From the NCBI GenBank assembly GCA_005239585.1, contig SBBU01000206.1, positions 1-16,881 of the forward strand: DNA of 16,881 nt, given 5' to 3'. How positions within the stretch are numbered: the stretch's first letter is position 1; every line of letters begins with the position of its first letter. Under the pieces are notes generated by a model. It worked only from the letters and a program-made list of their open reading frames with translations. It was not told the DNA's origin and made no database searches. This stretch comes from Planctomycetaceae bacterium. GTDB lineage: Bacteria; Planctomycetota; MHYJ01; SBBU01. Shown piece after piece: positions 7,770-16,500 of the stretch. The position numbers and the translations under genes are program-made.

Positions 7770-9065
7770 ATGAAACTTCAGACAACAATCAGGACAGCGG
7801 TAGAACTCGAGACTGAAACCCTATTTAACGGGAAGAGAAGCAAAATCAGGCTCCTCCCCGCTGATCCAAATAGCGGGATTTCATTCGTCCGAGTCGACCT
7901 TCCTACAAAACCTGTTATAAAAATAAATCCGCTCGCTACTCAGCATAAAATGAGGTCAACATCTGCCGTAAATGGTGAGGTGGAAGTAAATTGCATTGAG
8001 CATCTGCTCTCAGCTATAGGCGGTATCGGAGTTGATAATCTTCAGATTGAAATCAATTCATCTGAAGTCCCCTGGGGGGACGGTTCAAGCAGACCCTTTG
8101 TAGAGCTCTTGACAAAGGCTGGCTTGCATGAACAAAAAGAGCAGCGCAAGTCGATCAGCTTACTGGAGCCAGTTTCTGTTACAGAAAATGGGTCAAGTAT
8201 AATTGCCGTCCCGCATGATGGAACCCTGATTTCATTCACAATTGATTATGATAATCCATTCATAGGGAGTCAGCATTTTACGTTCAAATTGACTGACACA
8301 GATTATATCAAAGAGATTGCCCCAGCTCGCACGTTCTGTCTGAAAAGTGAGGCAGAAGAGCTTGTAAATAAGGGACTGGTAAAGGGCGGAAGCGTAAAGA
8401 ATGCCTTGGTCGTGGATTCCAATGGCGTTATAGAGAATGAGTTACGATTCAAAGATGAGTTTGTAAGACACAAGATACTTGATCTTATAGGTGATCTAAC
8501 TTGTCTTGGAGGTTCAGTTAATGCACACATTATAGCATTCAAGTCAGGACATGAAGAGAATATTAAACTCATGCGTAAAATTTCTGACCTTCAGGACACA
8601 ACAATGCTGCAGAAGAGGGTAGAAACACTTATAGATATCAGAGAGATTTTTGACATACTCCCTCACCGATATCCTCTGTTGCTAATTGACAGGGTGATCG
8701 AACTTGATGGCTACAACAGGGCAGTTGGGATAAAAAATGTCACAATAAATGAACCATTCTTCCAAGGTCATTTTCCGGGACAACCGATAATGCCGGGTGT
8801 CCTGGTTATAGAATCGATGGCCCAGCTTGCAGGGGCGTTGCTTATGAGAAAATCTGGCAACGTAAAAAGACTTCCTGTTCTTCTCTCGCTGGAGAATGTA
8901 AAGCTAAGGAAAACCGTAATCCCGGGCGATCAATTAAGAATAGAAGTACAGACTGTTAAGATTAGGTCAAGGACGGGAGAAATTTATGGCCGCGCGCTGG
9001 TAGATGGACAAGTAGCAGCCGAAGGAACCATGAAATTCATGCTTATTGAAGAGAGTCCTTTCTAG
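7770..9065 (+). CDS. lpxC-fabZ: Fused UDP-3-O-acyl-GlcNAc deacetylase / 3-hydroxyacyl-ACP dehydratase (LpxC-FabZ)
   Basis: A cytoplasmic bifunctional enzyme of 431 residues. The N-terminal LpxC domain (about 1-275) is the zinc-dependent deacetylase that commits to lipid A synthesis. The expected metal ligands are H78 in EHLLSAIGG and H234 and D238 in FVRHKILDLIGDL; APARTF and the GGSVKNALVV segment also match. The C-terminal FabZ domain (about 288-431) dehydrates 3-hydroxyacyl-ACP. It shows DILPHRYPLLLIDRV, FFQGHFPGQPIMPGV with H334, and IESMAQ with E348. The fusion joins two enzymes that compete for the 3-hydroxyacyl-ACP pool and is known in some Bacteroidetes and other Gram-negative groups. 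ATG 7770 is preferred over GTG 7764 because the latter lies four bases after the -10 box. The stop is two bases before lpxA. Both domains look intact. Confidence 0.95.
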   Translation: MKLQTTIRTAVELETETLFNGKRSKIRLLPADPNSGISFVRVDLPTKPVIKINPLATQHKMRSTSAVNGEVEVNCIEHLLSAIGGIGVDNLQIEINSSEVPWGDGSSRPFVELLTKAGLHEQKEQRKSISLLEPVSVTENGSSIIAVPHDGTLISFTIDYDNPFIGSQHFTFKLTDTDYIKEIAPARTFCLKSEAEELVNKGLVKGGSVKNALVVDSNGVIENELRFKDEFVRHKILDLIGDLTCLGGSVNAHIIAFKSGHEENIKLMRKISDLQDTTMLQKRVETLIDIREIFDILPHRYPLLLIDRVIELDGYNRAVGIKNVTINEPFFQGHFPGQPIMPGVLVIESMAQLAGALLMRKSGNVKRLPVLLSLENVKLRKTVIPGDQLRIEVQTVKIRSRTGEIYGRALVDGQVAAEGTMKFMLIEESPF

Positions 9066-9067
9066 GT

Positions 9068-9904
9068 ATGAGTGCAACGATTCACCCAACTGCGATTGTC
9101 GATAAAAGTGTCGAGCTTGCAGATGATGTTTTTGTTGGCCCTTACTGTGTAATCGGTCCGCAAGTTAAGATAGGGGCAGGCACAAGATTGTTGAATCAGG
9201 TAACGATTTTGGGCAACACAACGATTGGTGAGGGGAATACGGTCTATCCTCATGCAGTACTGGGCGGTCCTGCTCAGGACATCAAAAGCGCAAATTCGAC
9301 CAAGGACTTGGCACTTGTGATTGGAAACAACAACACAATCAGAGAATGCGTTACTATGAATCTGGGTACACCTCACGGCGGCAGACAAACAAAAATTGGT
9401 GATAACAACTACTTTATGGCTTGTTCGCACGTTGCCCACGATTGTGAACTTGGATCCAATATAACCATGGCAAATTGCGTGTTGTTAGGCGGACATATAA
9501 AGATTGAAGATTATGCCTTTTTGTCGGGACAGGTCGCCGCACACCACTTTGTCACTATCGGAAGACATGCATTTATCTCCGGCGCTTCCAGGGTCCCGCA
9601 AGATGCACCGCCATTTATGATAACTCAAGGACCGGGCCCGGAGGTCCGCTGTGTAAATTCTGTAGGACTACGCCGACATGGATTCTCAAGCGAGGTGATT
9701 GACGCCCTCAGAGACGCTCACAAGATAATATGGCGACGCGGCCTTCCTCGACCAGACTCTACGGCACGACTAAAGGAGAAAAATGGCCATATAGAAGAGG
9801 TACAATACCTCATACAATTCATTGAAAATAGCACTGCTGGAAAAAATGGCCGGGCAAGGGAGTCGCTTCGCGAAAAATATGAATTCGAGGAAGATCAGAC
9901 CTAA
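9068..9904 (+). CDS. lpxA: Acyl-ACP--UDP-N-acetylglucosamine O-acyltransferase (LpxA)
   Basis: Catalyses the first step of lipid A synthesis, transfer of a 3-hydroxyacyl chain from ACP to UDP-GlcNAc, in the cytoplasm. The 278 residues begin with left-handed beta-helix hexapeptide repeats (IHPTAIVDKSVELADDVFVG, IGPQVKIGAGT, ILGNTTIGEG). The family signature follows: GGPAQD (66-71), the RECVTMNLGT region, and SHVAHDCELG with the expected catalytic histidine H124. The C-terminal helical part is less like the well-studied enzymes and ends in a charged tail. The start is two bases after the lpxC-fabZ stop with a weak AGG, so translational coupling is likely. The order lpxC-fabZ-lpxA is typical of lipid A gene clusters. 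Confidence 0.95.
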   Translation: MSATIHPTAIVDKSVELADDVFVGPYCVIGPQVKIGAGTRLLNQVTILGNTTIGEGNTVYPHAVLGGPAQDIKSANSTKDLALVIGNNNTIRECVTMNLGTPHGGRQTKIGDNNYFMACSHVAHDCELGSNITMANCVLLGGHIKIEDYAFLSGQVAAHHFVTIGRHAFISGASRVPQDAPPFMITQGPGPEVRCVNSVGLRRHGFSSEVIDALRDAHKIIWRRGLPRPDSTARLKEKNGHIEEVQYLIQFIENSTAGKNGRARESLREKYEFEEDQT

Positions 9905-9935
9905 CCGGGTATAGATCCAAGCAACCTCCAACAAA

Positions 9936-10403
9936 ATGATCCGAATTAGAAGAGCCGAGAAAAATGATATCCCTGCTCTAGTTGAACTCTGGAAAGAAAT
10001 GTGGCTCTATCACAGGCAGGTTGATCCGCGATATGAGCTTACCGACATCGCAGTTGTGGCGATGAATTATTGGCTGGATGAACATATCAAGAACAATCAT
10101 TCTCTAGTCCTGATAGCTGAAAACGATACGAGTAAAGTCGGATATCTCCTAGCCATAATAGTTGAAAATCCTCTCATGATCCCAGAGCAGTTTTCAGGAT
10201 ACATCTCTGAGATAGCAGTAACGACAACAGACCGTCGAAAAGGGATTGGTAACCGACTTGTATGCGAGGCCCACACATGGTTCAAGAAAAATAGCATAAG
10301 ATATGTTGATGTTAATGCCTCTGTATTCAACAAGGTATCTGGAAACTTTTGGAGGAAACATGGGTATAAAGAATTCCTTGAAAGGCTGCGAATAGAATTG
10401 TAG
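9936..10403 (+). CDS. GNAT-family N-acetyltransferase
   Basis: A 155-residue single-domain protein of the Gcn5-related acetyltransferase fold, which moves an acetyl group from acetyl-CoA to an amine. It starts with the typical IRIRRAEKNDIPALVELW. The acetyl-CoA pyrophosphate-binding segment is ISEIAVTTTDRRKGIGNRL (90-108), with the R/Q-x-x-G-x-G pattern at 100-105. The C-terminal NASVFNKVSGNFWRKHGYKE (127-146) matches the last conserved strand and helix of the fold. It lies 31 bases after lpxA in the same direction, with no recognisable promoter between, so it is probably in the lipid A operon. The acceptor cannot be told from sequence; a sugar nucleotide, antibiotic or protein N-terminus are all possible. 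Confidence 0.9.
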   Translation: MIRIRRAEKNDIPALVELWKEMWLYHRQVDPRYELTDIAVVAMNYWLDEHIKNNHSLVLIAENDTSKVGYLLAIIVENPLMIPEQFSGYISEIAVTTTDRRKGIGNRLVCEAHTWFKKNSIRYVDVNASVFNKVSGNFWRKHGYKEFLERLRIEL

Positions 10404-10426
10404 GCTTGGCTACTTGAGAAGCATGG

Positions 10427-11143
10427 ATGAAGATCAGACGTAACTGGTTTCAAAGGATTGCCCGCTTTGCAGTTTCGGGCCTTCTTTTTGCCTTTCCTTT
10501 CTTTCAGGGAATTTCATATAGGTATCTTCTGCCTAGTTTTGCCCTTATCCTTTGTGGAGCTGCCATTCGATTCTGGTGCAACGGTGTCCTGAGAAAAAGC
10601 AGGGAGATCTGTCAGATTGGACCTTATGCAATTATTCGCCATCCGATGTACACGGGGACATTTTTTATCACGCTTGGCTATTTATTGCTGTTAAACATTG
10701 AACTGAGGGTTGTGGCTGGCTTGATGGGATGCGTCATACTAGTTTGTATATGGAGAGCTATCTACGAGGAAAGAAGATTTTCAAGAATAGGGATGCATGA
10801 TGGTTATCAGGCCTACAAACATAATGTGCCGATGCTATTACCGCTTCCTTGGGTTATTAGCAGGGCTATTAATGAACGACGGTTCAGCGGTCATTTCAAC
10901 TGGGAGAGGTTTGTTGAAAATGGAGAGGTAATGAGGATGGCTCTGGGGTTGTTAGCGCTCTTTGCTATTTGGATAAATATGGAAATTGTTATGAGTACTC
11001 AGGTCGGATTCACAAAACTTTCGTTAGATTATATTGGACCAGCGATACTGCTGTTTATCGCCACTCTCTTGTTTTGTTACATTTTGTTCCGTGTAAGATC
11101 AACTCAAAAAGAACCTGTTTCCTCTTCAGCTCATACCGAGTAG
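10427..11143 (+). CDS. Membrane methyltransferase of the ICMT/PEMT type
   Basis: A 238-residue integral membrane protein of the isoprenylcysteine/phosphatidylethanolamine methyltransferase superfamily, which uses S-adenosylmethionine to methylate lipids or other hydrophobic acceptors. The signature is GPYAIIRHPMYTG (65-77) with a conserved Arg-His-Pro, followed by IYEERRF (112-118) and YQAYKHNVPMLLP (127-139). Hydrophobic segments lie near 11-28, 33-50, 76-90 and 93-112. Two more (about 170-188 and 203-222) lie in a C-terminal extension beyond the usual core. The ATG at 10427 follows a GAGAAG-type site; a nearby ATG at 10423 opens only a six-codon frame. The gene ends two bases before the SDR start, and it sits 23 bases after the GNAT gene, consistent with one operon. 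A role in envelope lipid modification is inference from the neighbours. Confidence 0.85.
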   Translation: MKIRRNWFQRIARFAVSGLLFAFPFFQGISYRYLLPSFALILCGAAIRFWCNGVLRKSREICQIGPYAIIRHPMYTGTFFITLGYLLLLNIELRVVAGLMGCVILVCIWRAIYEERRFSRIGMHDGYQAYKHNVPMLLPLPWVISRAINERRFSGHFNWERFVENGEVMRMALGLLALFAIWINMEIVMSTQVGFTKLSLDYIGPAILLFIATLLFCYILFRVRSTQKEPVSSSAHTE

Positions 11144-11145
11144 TC

Positions 11146-11934
11146 ATGGATCTTGGCATCAGGGGCAAAACAGCTCTGGTACTTGCTTCCAGCAAAGGAA
11201 TGGGAAAGGCCTGTGCCATTGGACTTGGCCATGAGGGGGCAAACGTTGCAATTTGCGCAAGAGGCAGTGAGGAACTTGCGAAGACGAGAACAGAGATTGA
11301 AAAGAGTGGGGCAAAAATCCTTGCTAGTCCTGTCGATGTTACAAAGTCGGACCAAATGAAGACATTTGTTCAATCTGTGCTCGACAAGTTCGGCACAATC
11401 CACATACTCGTAATAAATTCAGGTGGACCCACTGTAGGAAAAATGTTTGATGTGAAAGATCTGGACTGGAAGGAGGCAATAGAGACAAGTCTAATGTGCT
11501 TCGTGCGCTGGACATATGAAGTTGTGCCCATTATGCAGAAACAAAAATGGGGAAGGATTATCAATATTACAAGCACCTCTGTCAAACAACCAATCGATAA
11601 TCTGATTCTCTCTAACACAGCAAGACTAGGTGTAATAGGGTTTGCCAAATCAGTCTCAAGAGAGGCCGCTCCTTACAATATCACCATCAATAATATTTGC
11701 CCGGGCTCGATAATGACTGATAGAACTATTCCAAGGGCTAAAAAGCTGGCGCAAGATGAAGGCATAACTTTTGAAGAAGCTGTTACCAGATTGACTAGAG
11801 ATATCCCTATGGGCCGATTCGGCCAGCCCGAAGAGGTTGCAAATCTTGTCCTCTTCCTCGCCAGCGAGCGGGCAAGTTATATAACAGGTACAACAATCCA
11901 AGTCGACGGCGGACTAGTTCGCGGTTCATTGTGA
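11146..11934 (+). CDS. Atypical short-chain dehydrogenase/reductase-like protein
   Basis: A 262-residue Rossmann-fold protein of the SDR superfamily. The start is the ATG two bases after the methyltransferase stop; the frame continues upstream inside that gene, but the family's N-terminus begins here (MDLGIRGKTALVLAS). The nucleotide-binding motif reads ASSKGMG (14-20), with Ala in place of the first Gly. NSGGP (91-95) replaces NNAG. The strand with the catalytic serine is IINITSTS (138-145). Where YxxxK is expected, alignment on GVIG gives SNTAR (156-160), so Tyr is replaced by Ser and Lys by Arg. NICPGSI (183-189) and the C-terminal ITGTTIQVDGG (246-256) are typical. It resembles a known SDR subgroup, often annotated as 3-oxoacyl-ACP reductase-like, with an imperfect catalytic tetrad. 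Function cannot be assigned. Its 3' end overlaps the convergent TPR gene by nine bases. Confidence 0.88.
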   Translation: MDLGIRGKTALVLASSKGMGKACAIGLGHEGANVAICARGSEELAKTRTEIEKSGAKILASPVDVTKSDQMKTFVQSVLDKFGTIHILVINSGGPTVGKMFDVKDLDWKEAIETSLMCFVRWTYEVVPIMQKQKWGRIINITSTSVKQPIDNLILSNTARLGVIGFAKSVSREAAPYNITINNICPGSIMTDRTIPRAKKLAQDEGITFEEAVTRLTRDIPMGRFGQPEEVANLVLFLASERASYITGTTIQVDGGLVRGSL

Positions 11935-13581
11935 TTGCCCGACAATGTCGAAGGCCTTTTTGATCCATGGATCTAGTGTCTTGCCCCATGAAGGTTCCAT
12001 CTCTTTCGCCTTGGCCCATGACTCAATTGCATTTTGATATTCTCTAGAACTAAAGAATAGAAAACCCTGATTGTACAAGTAACCTGCGCTGCCTTCTTCC
12101 CACTGATCAATTGCTACGGTAAAATCTGCGATCGCTTTCTCTACCTCTCCCTTTGAGTAAAACGCTGACCCGCGTGTGCCGTAGAGTTTATCGATAAATG
12201 GTTTCAGTTCTATCGCCTTTGTACAGTCTTCAATCGCCGCATCAAAGAAACCAGATAAATAGTGCACCCAGCCGCGATAGGCATATATATCCGCCCTTTT
12301 GAACCTGTTCAATCTACTAGTACCTTTGACTTGATCGTATTCATATCTTTTTTCTAGCAGCATTAGTGCATGACTCAATGTGCCTAACGCCTCTTGTACT
12401 CGTCCTGATTTAACGTGAATTCGCGCTAGCTCCTCATACAAAGAGGCCTCGTCAGATCTTTTTATTGCCTCTTCGTAATATTTCTCGGCCTCTCCAGCAT
12501 CTCCCAGTTGAAAATAACATGAACCAAGCAATTGATAAGGATTTTCTTGATCCAAATACAAATAATCTGAATTTGATTCTATAAAATAGCTAACCTGAAG
12601 ACTTGAAAACTCTTTATATGTAGAGATAATTCTTTGAAAAATTTCGATTGCCTTGTCATGCTCCTTCAGCTCCGCGTGACAGACTCCCAACTCAAAGTAT
12701 GGCAAGAGATATTCCTCTGGAAATAGCTTTAAAACACCTTGATAATCTCTGATTGCAGCAATTGTTCCTTCATTTGACCGGCTGTCGTTTTTAAATAGAT
12801 CTGCCAGCGCCGCTCGTTTTACTTCTAGTGCCTTGTACTGAGTATTATCCCGCCCTACTTTGTCTTCCAGCTGCCGCTGCCATATTGACCAATCTAATCC
12901 CGGCGACAACTTTGATTCTTCCTCTCCCTTGTACTCAATCCAACGATAGCTTCGGTTCCAGGTCACCGTTATTGTCTTGATCTCTGATAACTCTCTCAAG
13001 TTATTTTCGATCTCATCCCTACGCCAATCATGAAAATCCAACGCTAGGTATTGTCTCAGAATATCTCGTGCACGATTACTCTCTCTTCTGGTCTGGTACA
13101 TTCTTGCTAATTGTTGATATTGAAAGTGATCAAAGGGTGACTTGCTAATGCCTTTTAGATAAAATTTTTCTGCGAGGTCGTGCTTGCCCTGCTCGTCATA
13201 TGAGACTGCTAGGTGATGATAAGGGTTGCTTTCGGAGAGCAGGAGACTAAAGCCGGTCTCTGAACGGATTGCATATTCGGTTCTCTTCTCCCTCTTTTCG
13301 GTGTAATTGCTTATGATATCCTTTGCTACACGAATCGCTTCGATGAATTTTCCCCATGAGGCATAGGCTTCTGCCAACAAATGCGAGGTGAAAATATCGT
13401 TCTTAGATCCCAACTCCATGCTTCTTTTAAAGGCATAAGCTGCCTTGTCAAACTTCTTTTCTTCGTTGGCATCCAATCCGATCTCAAAATATGCGAATGA
13501 TTTGTCCTCCGCCTTATTCGACTCTAAAGAACGTGTAAACTCTTCCTCTACCTGTTTTTTTACATCTTCAGAAAAGTCCAT
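11926..13581 (-). CDS. Tetratricopeptide-repeat protein
   Basis: A 551-residue protein of TPR helix pairs with no signal peptide or membrane segment, so probably cytoplasmic. Repeats include FAYFEIGLDANEEKKFDKAAYAFKRS-like (about 29-54), NPYHHLAVSYDEQGKHDLAEKFY, PYFELGVCHAELKEHDKAIEIFQ, NPYQLLGSCYFQLGDAGEAEKYY, IYAYRGWVHYLSGFFDAAIEDCTKAIEL and a C-terminal block (LYNQGFLFFSSREYQNAIESWAKAKEM). The N-terminal and central halves resemble each other, including a non-TPR region before each NPY, which suggests an internal duplication. Between them is a Trp-rich stretch (TVTWNRSYRWIEYKG, SIWQRQLED) that is not TPR. Its ATG is one base after the GH31 stop, so it is co-transcribed and probably translationally coupled. 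TPR proteins act as adaptors; the partner is unknown. Confidence 0.88.
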   Translation of the reverse strand: MDFSEDVKKQVEEEFTRSLESNKAEDKSFAYFEIGLDANEEKKFDKAAYAFKRSMELGSKNDIFTSHLLAEAYASWGKFIEAIRVAKDIISNYTEKREKRTEYAIRSETGFSLLLSESNPYHHLAVSYDEQGKHDLAEKFYLKGISKSPFDHFQYQQLARMYQTRRESNRARDILRQYLALDFHDWRRDEIENNLRELSEIKTITVTWNRSYRWIEYKGEEESKLSPGLDWSIWQRQLEDKVGRDNTQYKALEVKRAALADLFKNDSRSNEGTIAAIRDYQGVLKLFPEEYLLPYFELGVCHAELKEHDKAIEIFQRIISTYKEFSSLQVSYFIESNSDYLYLDQENPYQLLGSCYFQLGDAGEAEKYYEEAIKRSDEASLYEELARIHVKSGRVQEALGTLSHALMLLEKRYEYDQVKGTSRLNRFKRADIYAYRGWVHYLSGFFDAAIEDCTKAIELKPFIDKLYGTRGSAFYSKGEVEKAIADFTVAIDQWEEGSAGYLYNQGFLFFSSREYQNAIESWAKAKEMEPSWGKTLDPWIKKAFDIVGQSQ

Positions 13582-13582
13582 T

Positions 13583-16500
13583 TTACTCGGCAGTGAAACT
13601 TTCTTTTATGGGGGAACTGCTTTCAATTGCAACGCTAAATGCCCATCCGCCGCTATACTGGGAGACCTTTAAGAGCAGTGTATTTGATCCTTCTTTCAAA
13701 GTTGTCCTGACCAGATCTGAATCATGGTTGATAGGTCTGAATGTGTGATTGCTGTGAATCTTCTTGCCATTCAGAAATGTCTCGACACCATCATCTGTAT
13801 TTATCTTGAGGGTGACTTGCTGTTCCTTTTCCGAGTGAAGAAAAGTAACTGCGTAGGCAAGTTTATTGTCAGAGTTAAAGAGTTGCTTGAGATTGACAGA
13901 GTATTGATCGTCGATCTCTGCTTTTTTCCAACGGCATATCTTGCCGCCCGAACCTTTGTAACTTGCACTCAAATCCACATTGCCATTTTCAGGCTCATGT
14001 TCCTGCTGAGATATACTTTTCTTTATGTCAAAATCAAATGGACCCACGCAGTTCCACTTGCGTATGTAACTCGACTTTTGAGCGATTATCTTTCTGAACG
14101 AGAAGGGCTGAGCTCCTATTTTGAATTCCAGCTGTACAACTCGCACGCTCTTTGTCCCCAATTTTGGTTCGGACATTGCTGTCTCAGATATTTTAACAGG
14201 AGGCAGGTTTTTCCCTGTCTTATATTCATCACTAGATAATTCCTTCTTTTCATCCCCCGTTATATCGATAACCTTTACTGTAAACTTGTCGCCATCTACA
14301 AGATTTGAATTGTTGTAAATATGGATGTTTTCCTTGCCTTTGTAAAAATAGGGGCCTTCATTCTTCTTAAACACAGTGATACCAAAGAGTCCGAAGAGCG
14401 TTTCGGGCGCTGGATCCTTCAAATCTTTGCAGTGCTTGCTAAGAATATCTTCTGGTTTTCCACTTGGCGATTTACCCAGTAAACCTTCCATCCTTTTCGA
14501 AAGCGCGCTTGAGCACACTTGGGCAGAATCTGCATCTTTGACTTGCACTCTCACGGCCACACCTTCACCTATCGGTCGTGAAGAAACTTTGATGCGATTT
14601 GTGAAACTCTTTTCATCGTATTCTGCCTTGGTTGATTTTCCATCGATCTCTGCGGAATCAGCTTTCAATGTACATGGAAGTTCAATGACATAAGAACGAG
14701 ACTTGACCTGACCCTTGTAACCTCCCTTTGACGGAGTAATTGAGATTGTAACGTCATCTCCTTTGCGTGTGTAACTGAGCTCCGTCAGAGCAAACTCTCC
14801 TTTTGAATAATCTTGTGTGACACCGTCATCTTCATAAAGAAAATATTTGCCAGTCTTGGTATCCTCACCGGGGTAGCATCGAACAACAAGCTCTTTTAAA
14901 GGTTCTGTGGACATTCGTTGTGTGTAGGGCTGAGTCGGAATTGGGATGCCGCCTCTGGCAAAAATAGGGAATTCGTTGATATCTGCAGCGACCACCGCCT
15001 CCCCGATTGAATGTTTTTCCCCTGTGAACCAGTTATACCAGCTGCCTTCTGGGAACCAGACAGCTTGAAACGCAATCTTTCCGGGACCCGCTCCGGGTGA
15101 AGCAACAGGCGCTACCAGAAGATGGTCCCCAAGAAGATACTGCTGTGCATTTGAATAGGCACGCTCATCTTCAGGATAGTTAATATACATCGGCCGATTG
15201 AGCGGCACAGACTCTGTGTGACATTGCCATACGCTTGAATAGATGTACGGGAAAAGGATGGAACGTAGATGAAAGGCTGTTCGAGCAGAGTCGAGGACTT
15301 GTTTGCTATACGTCCATGGTCTTCGATCAAGCTCGGCTGATCTTGTCGAATGAAGACGAAGCGCTGCAGTTGTTGCACCAAACTGAACCCACCTTGCAAA
15401 CGTCTCCTCGTTGCGCGGCCCCATGTGACCGCCAATATCATGCGACCAAAAGAAACAGCCCACATTGCCTGCTACTGAATTGAAAGGTACTTCAAACGCC
15501 AGCATTGGCCATTCAGTGTGCGCATCACCTGAAAAATGGATTGGATGCCTATGGTCACCCCATCCACCCCACCTGCTGAATGACATCCCGCGTCTGTTAT
15601 CTCTGCTTGTGTGCCTGTAATATAGATAATTCAGCCATGCAAGATTTGGAAGATCTTTGATTGATTTTGTATTCGGATACTGCTGCCAGTCAAGCCACCA
15701 AAAATCGACCCCGCTTGACTCATGAGGTTCGTGCACATACTTGAAGAGGGCGTCCATGTATTTCTTGCTCCCTGCATCAAACTCTATCTTCTTTCGCTTT
15801 GAGGGATCCTCCCCCAAACCCTTCATGAATGCCTCATACATGTCTTCATGGTGTCCAACTCCATCAGCCGGATGAAGATTCAATGTTATGAATAAATCTT
15901 CCTTATGAAACCACTTGAGCAGCTCTTCAGCATCGGGCAGGAGTTTTCTGTTCCAAGACCAGCCTGTCCAGCCATCCTTATGCCAGTCCATGTCAAGCAC
16001 CATGATGTCGAGCGGAAAATTATTATCTTTGTATTCCTTTACGATCTTGCGATAGTCATCTGAGCTGTAAGGCCAGTATCGTGAATACCATGCACCGAGC
16101 CCATATTTTCGGGGCATTTGCACAACCCCGGCTATCTTTGTGAATGCCATGAGCGCAGATTTAAAATCGAGACCATATCCAAAGAGGTACCAGTCGGTTC
16201 CGCTATCCTTTGGCCGCTGAACGACCCAGTCATCTGTAAACAAGTGTCTTTTAGAATCATCCAAAAAATACCATCCATCGCGTGAAAGCAGGCCCTCACC
16301 CAGATCAACTGGACCCTTGACTCCGTCTAGTGTTCTGATTGTACCTCCCAAGTTCTGGGTATTTTGCTTTCCGGGATGCCACTCGACAATTTCTTTTCCC
16401 TTTTTCATGGTTGCCTGTATATTATTTTTGCTGAAAGATTTCCCATCTGGATTGTACGTAAGAACGATCTTGCCCGTATCGATTACTGTCTTGTTGCCAT

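Noticed and set aside
10423..10443. A six-codon frame (MDEDQT) starting at 10423 just before the methyltransferase
   Set aside because: It could be read as a leader peptide, but it overlaps the methyltransferase start, has no distinctive codons and no attenuator-like hairpin follows.
9890..10447. The 11-base identity gaagatcagac at 9890-9900 and 10429-10439, with further matches after it (taac, gg)
   Set aside because: It could suggest a direct repeat flanking the GNAT gene as after an insertion. However, the match is short, one copy lies in the lpxA coding end and the other in the methyltransferase start, and no mobile gene lies between.
13724..14239. A 171-codon plus-strand open frame inside the GH31 gene
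   Set aside because: It is a frame shadow of the C-terminal module, which is well conserved in the minus-strand reading. The hydrophobic composition shows no domain.
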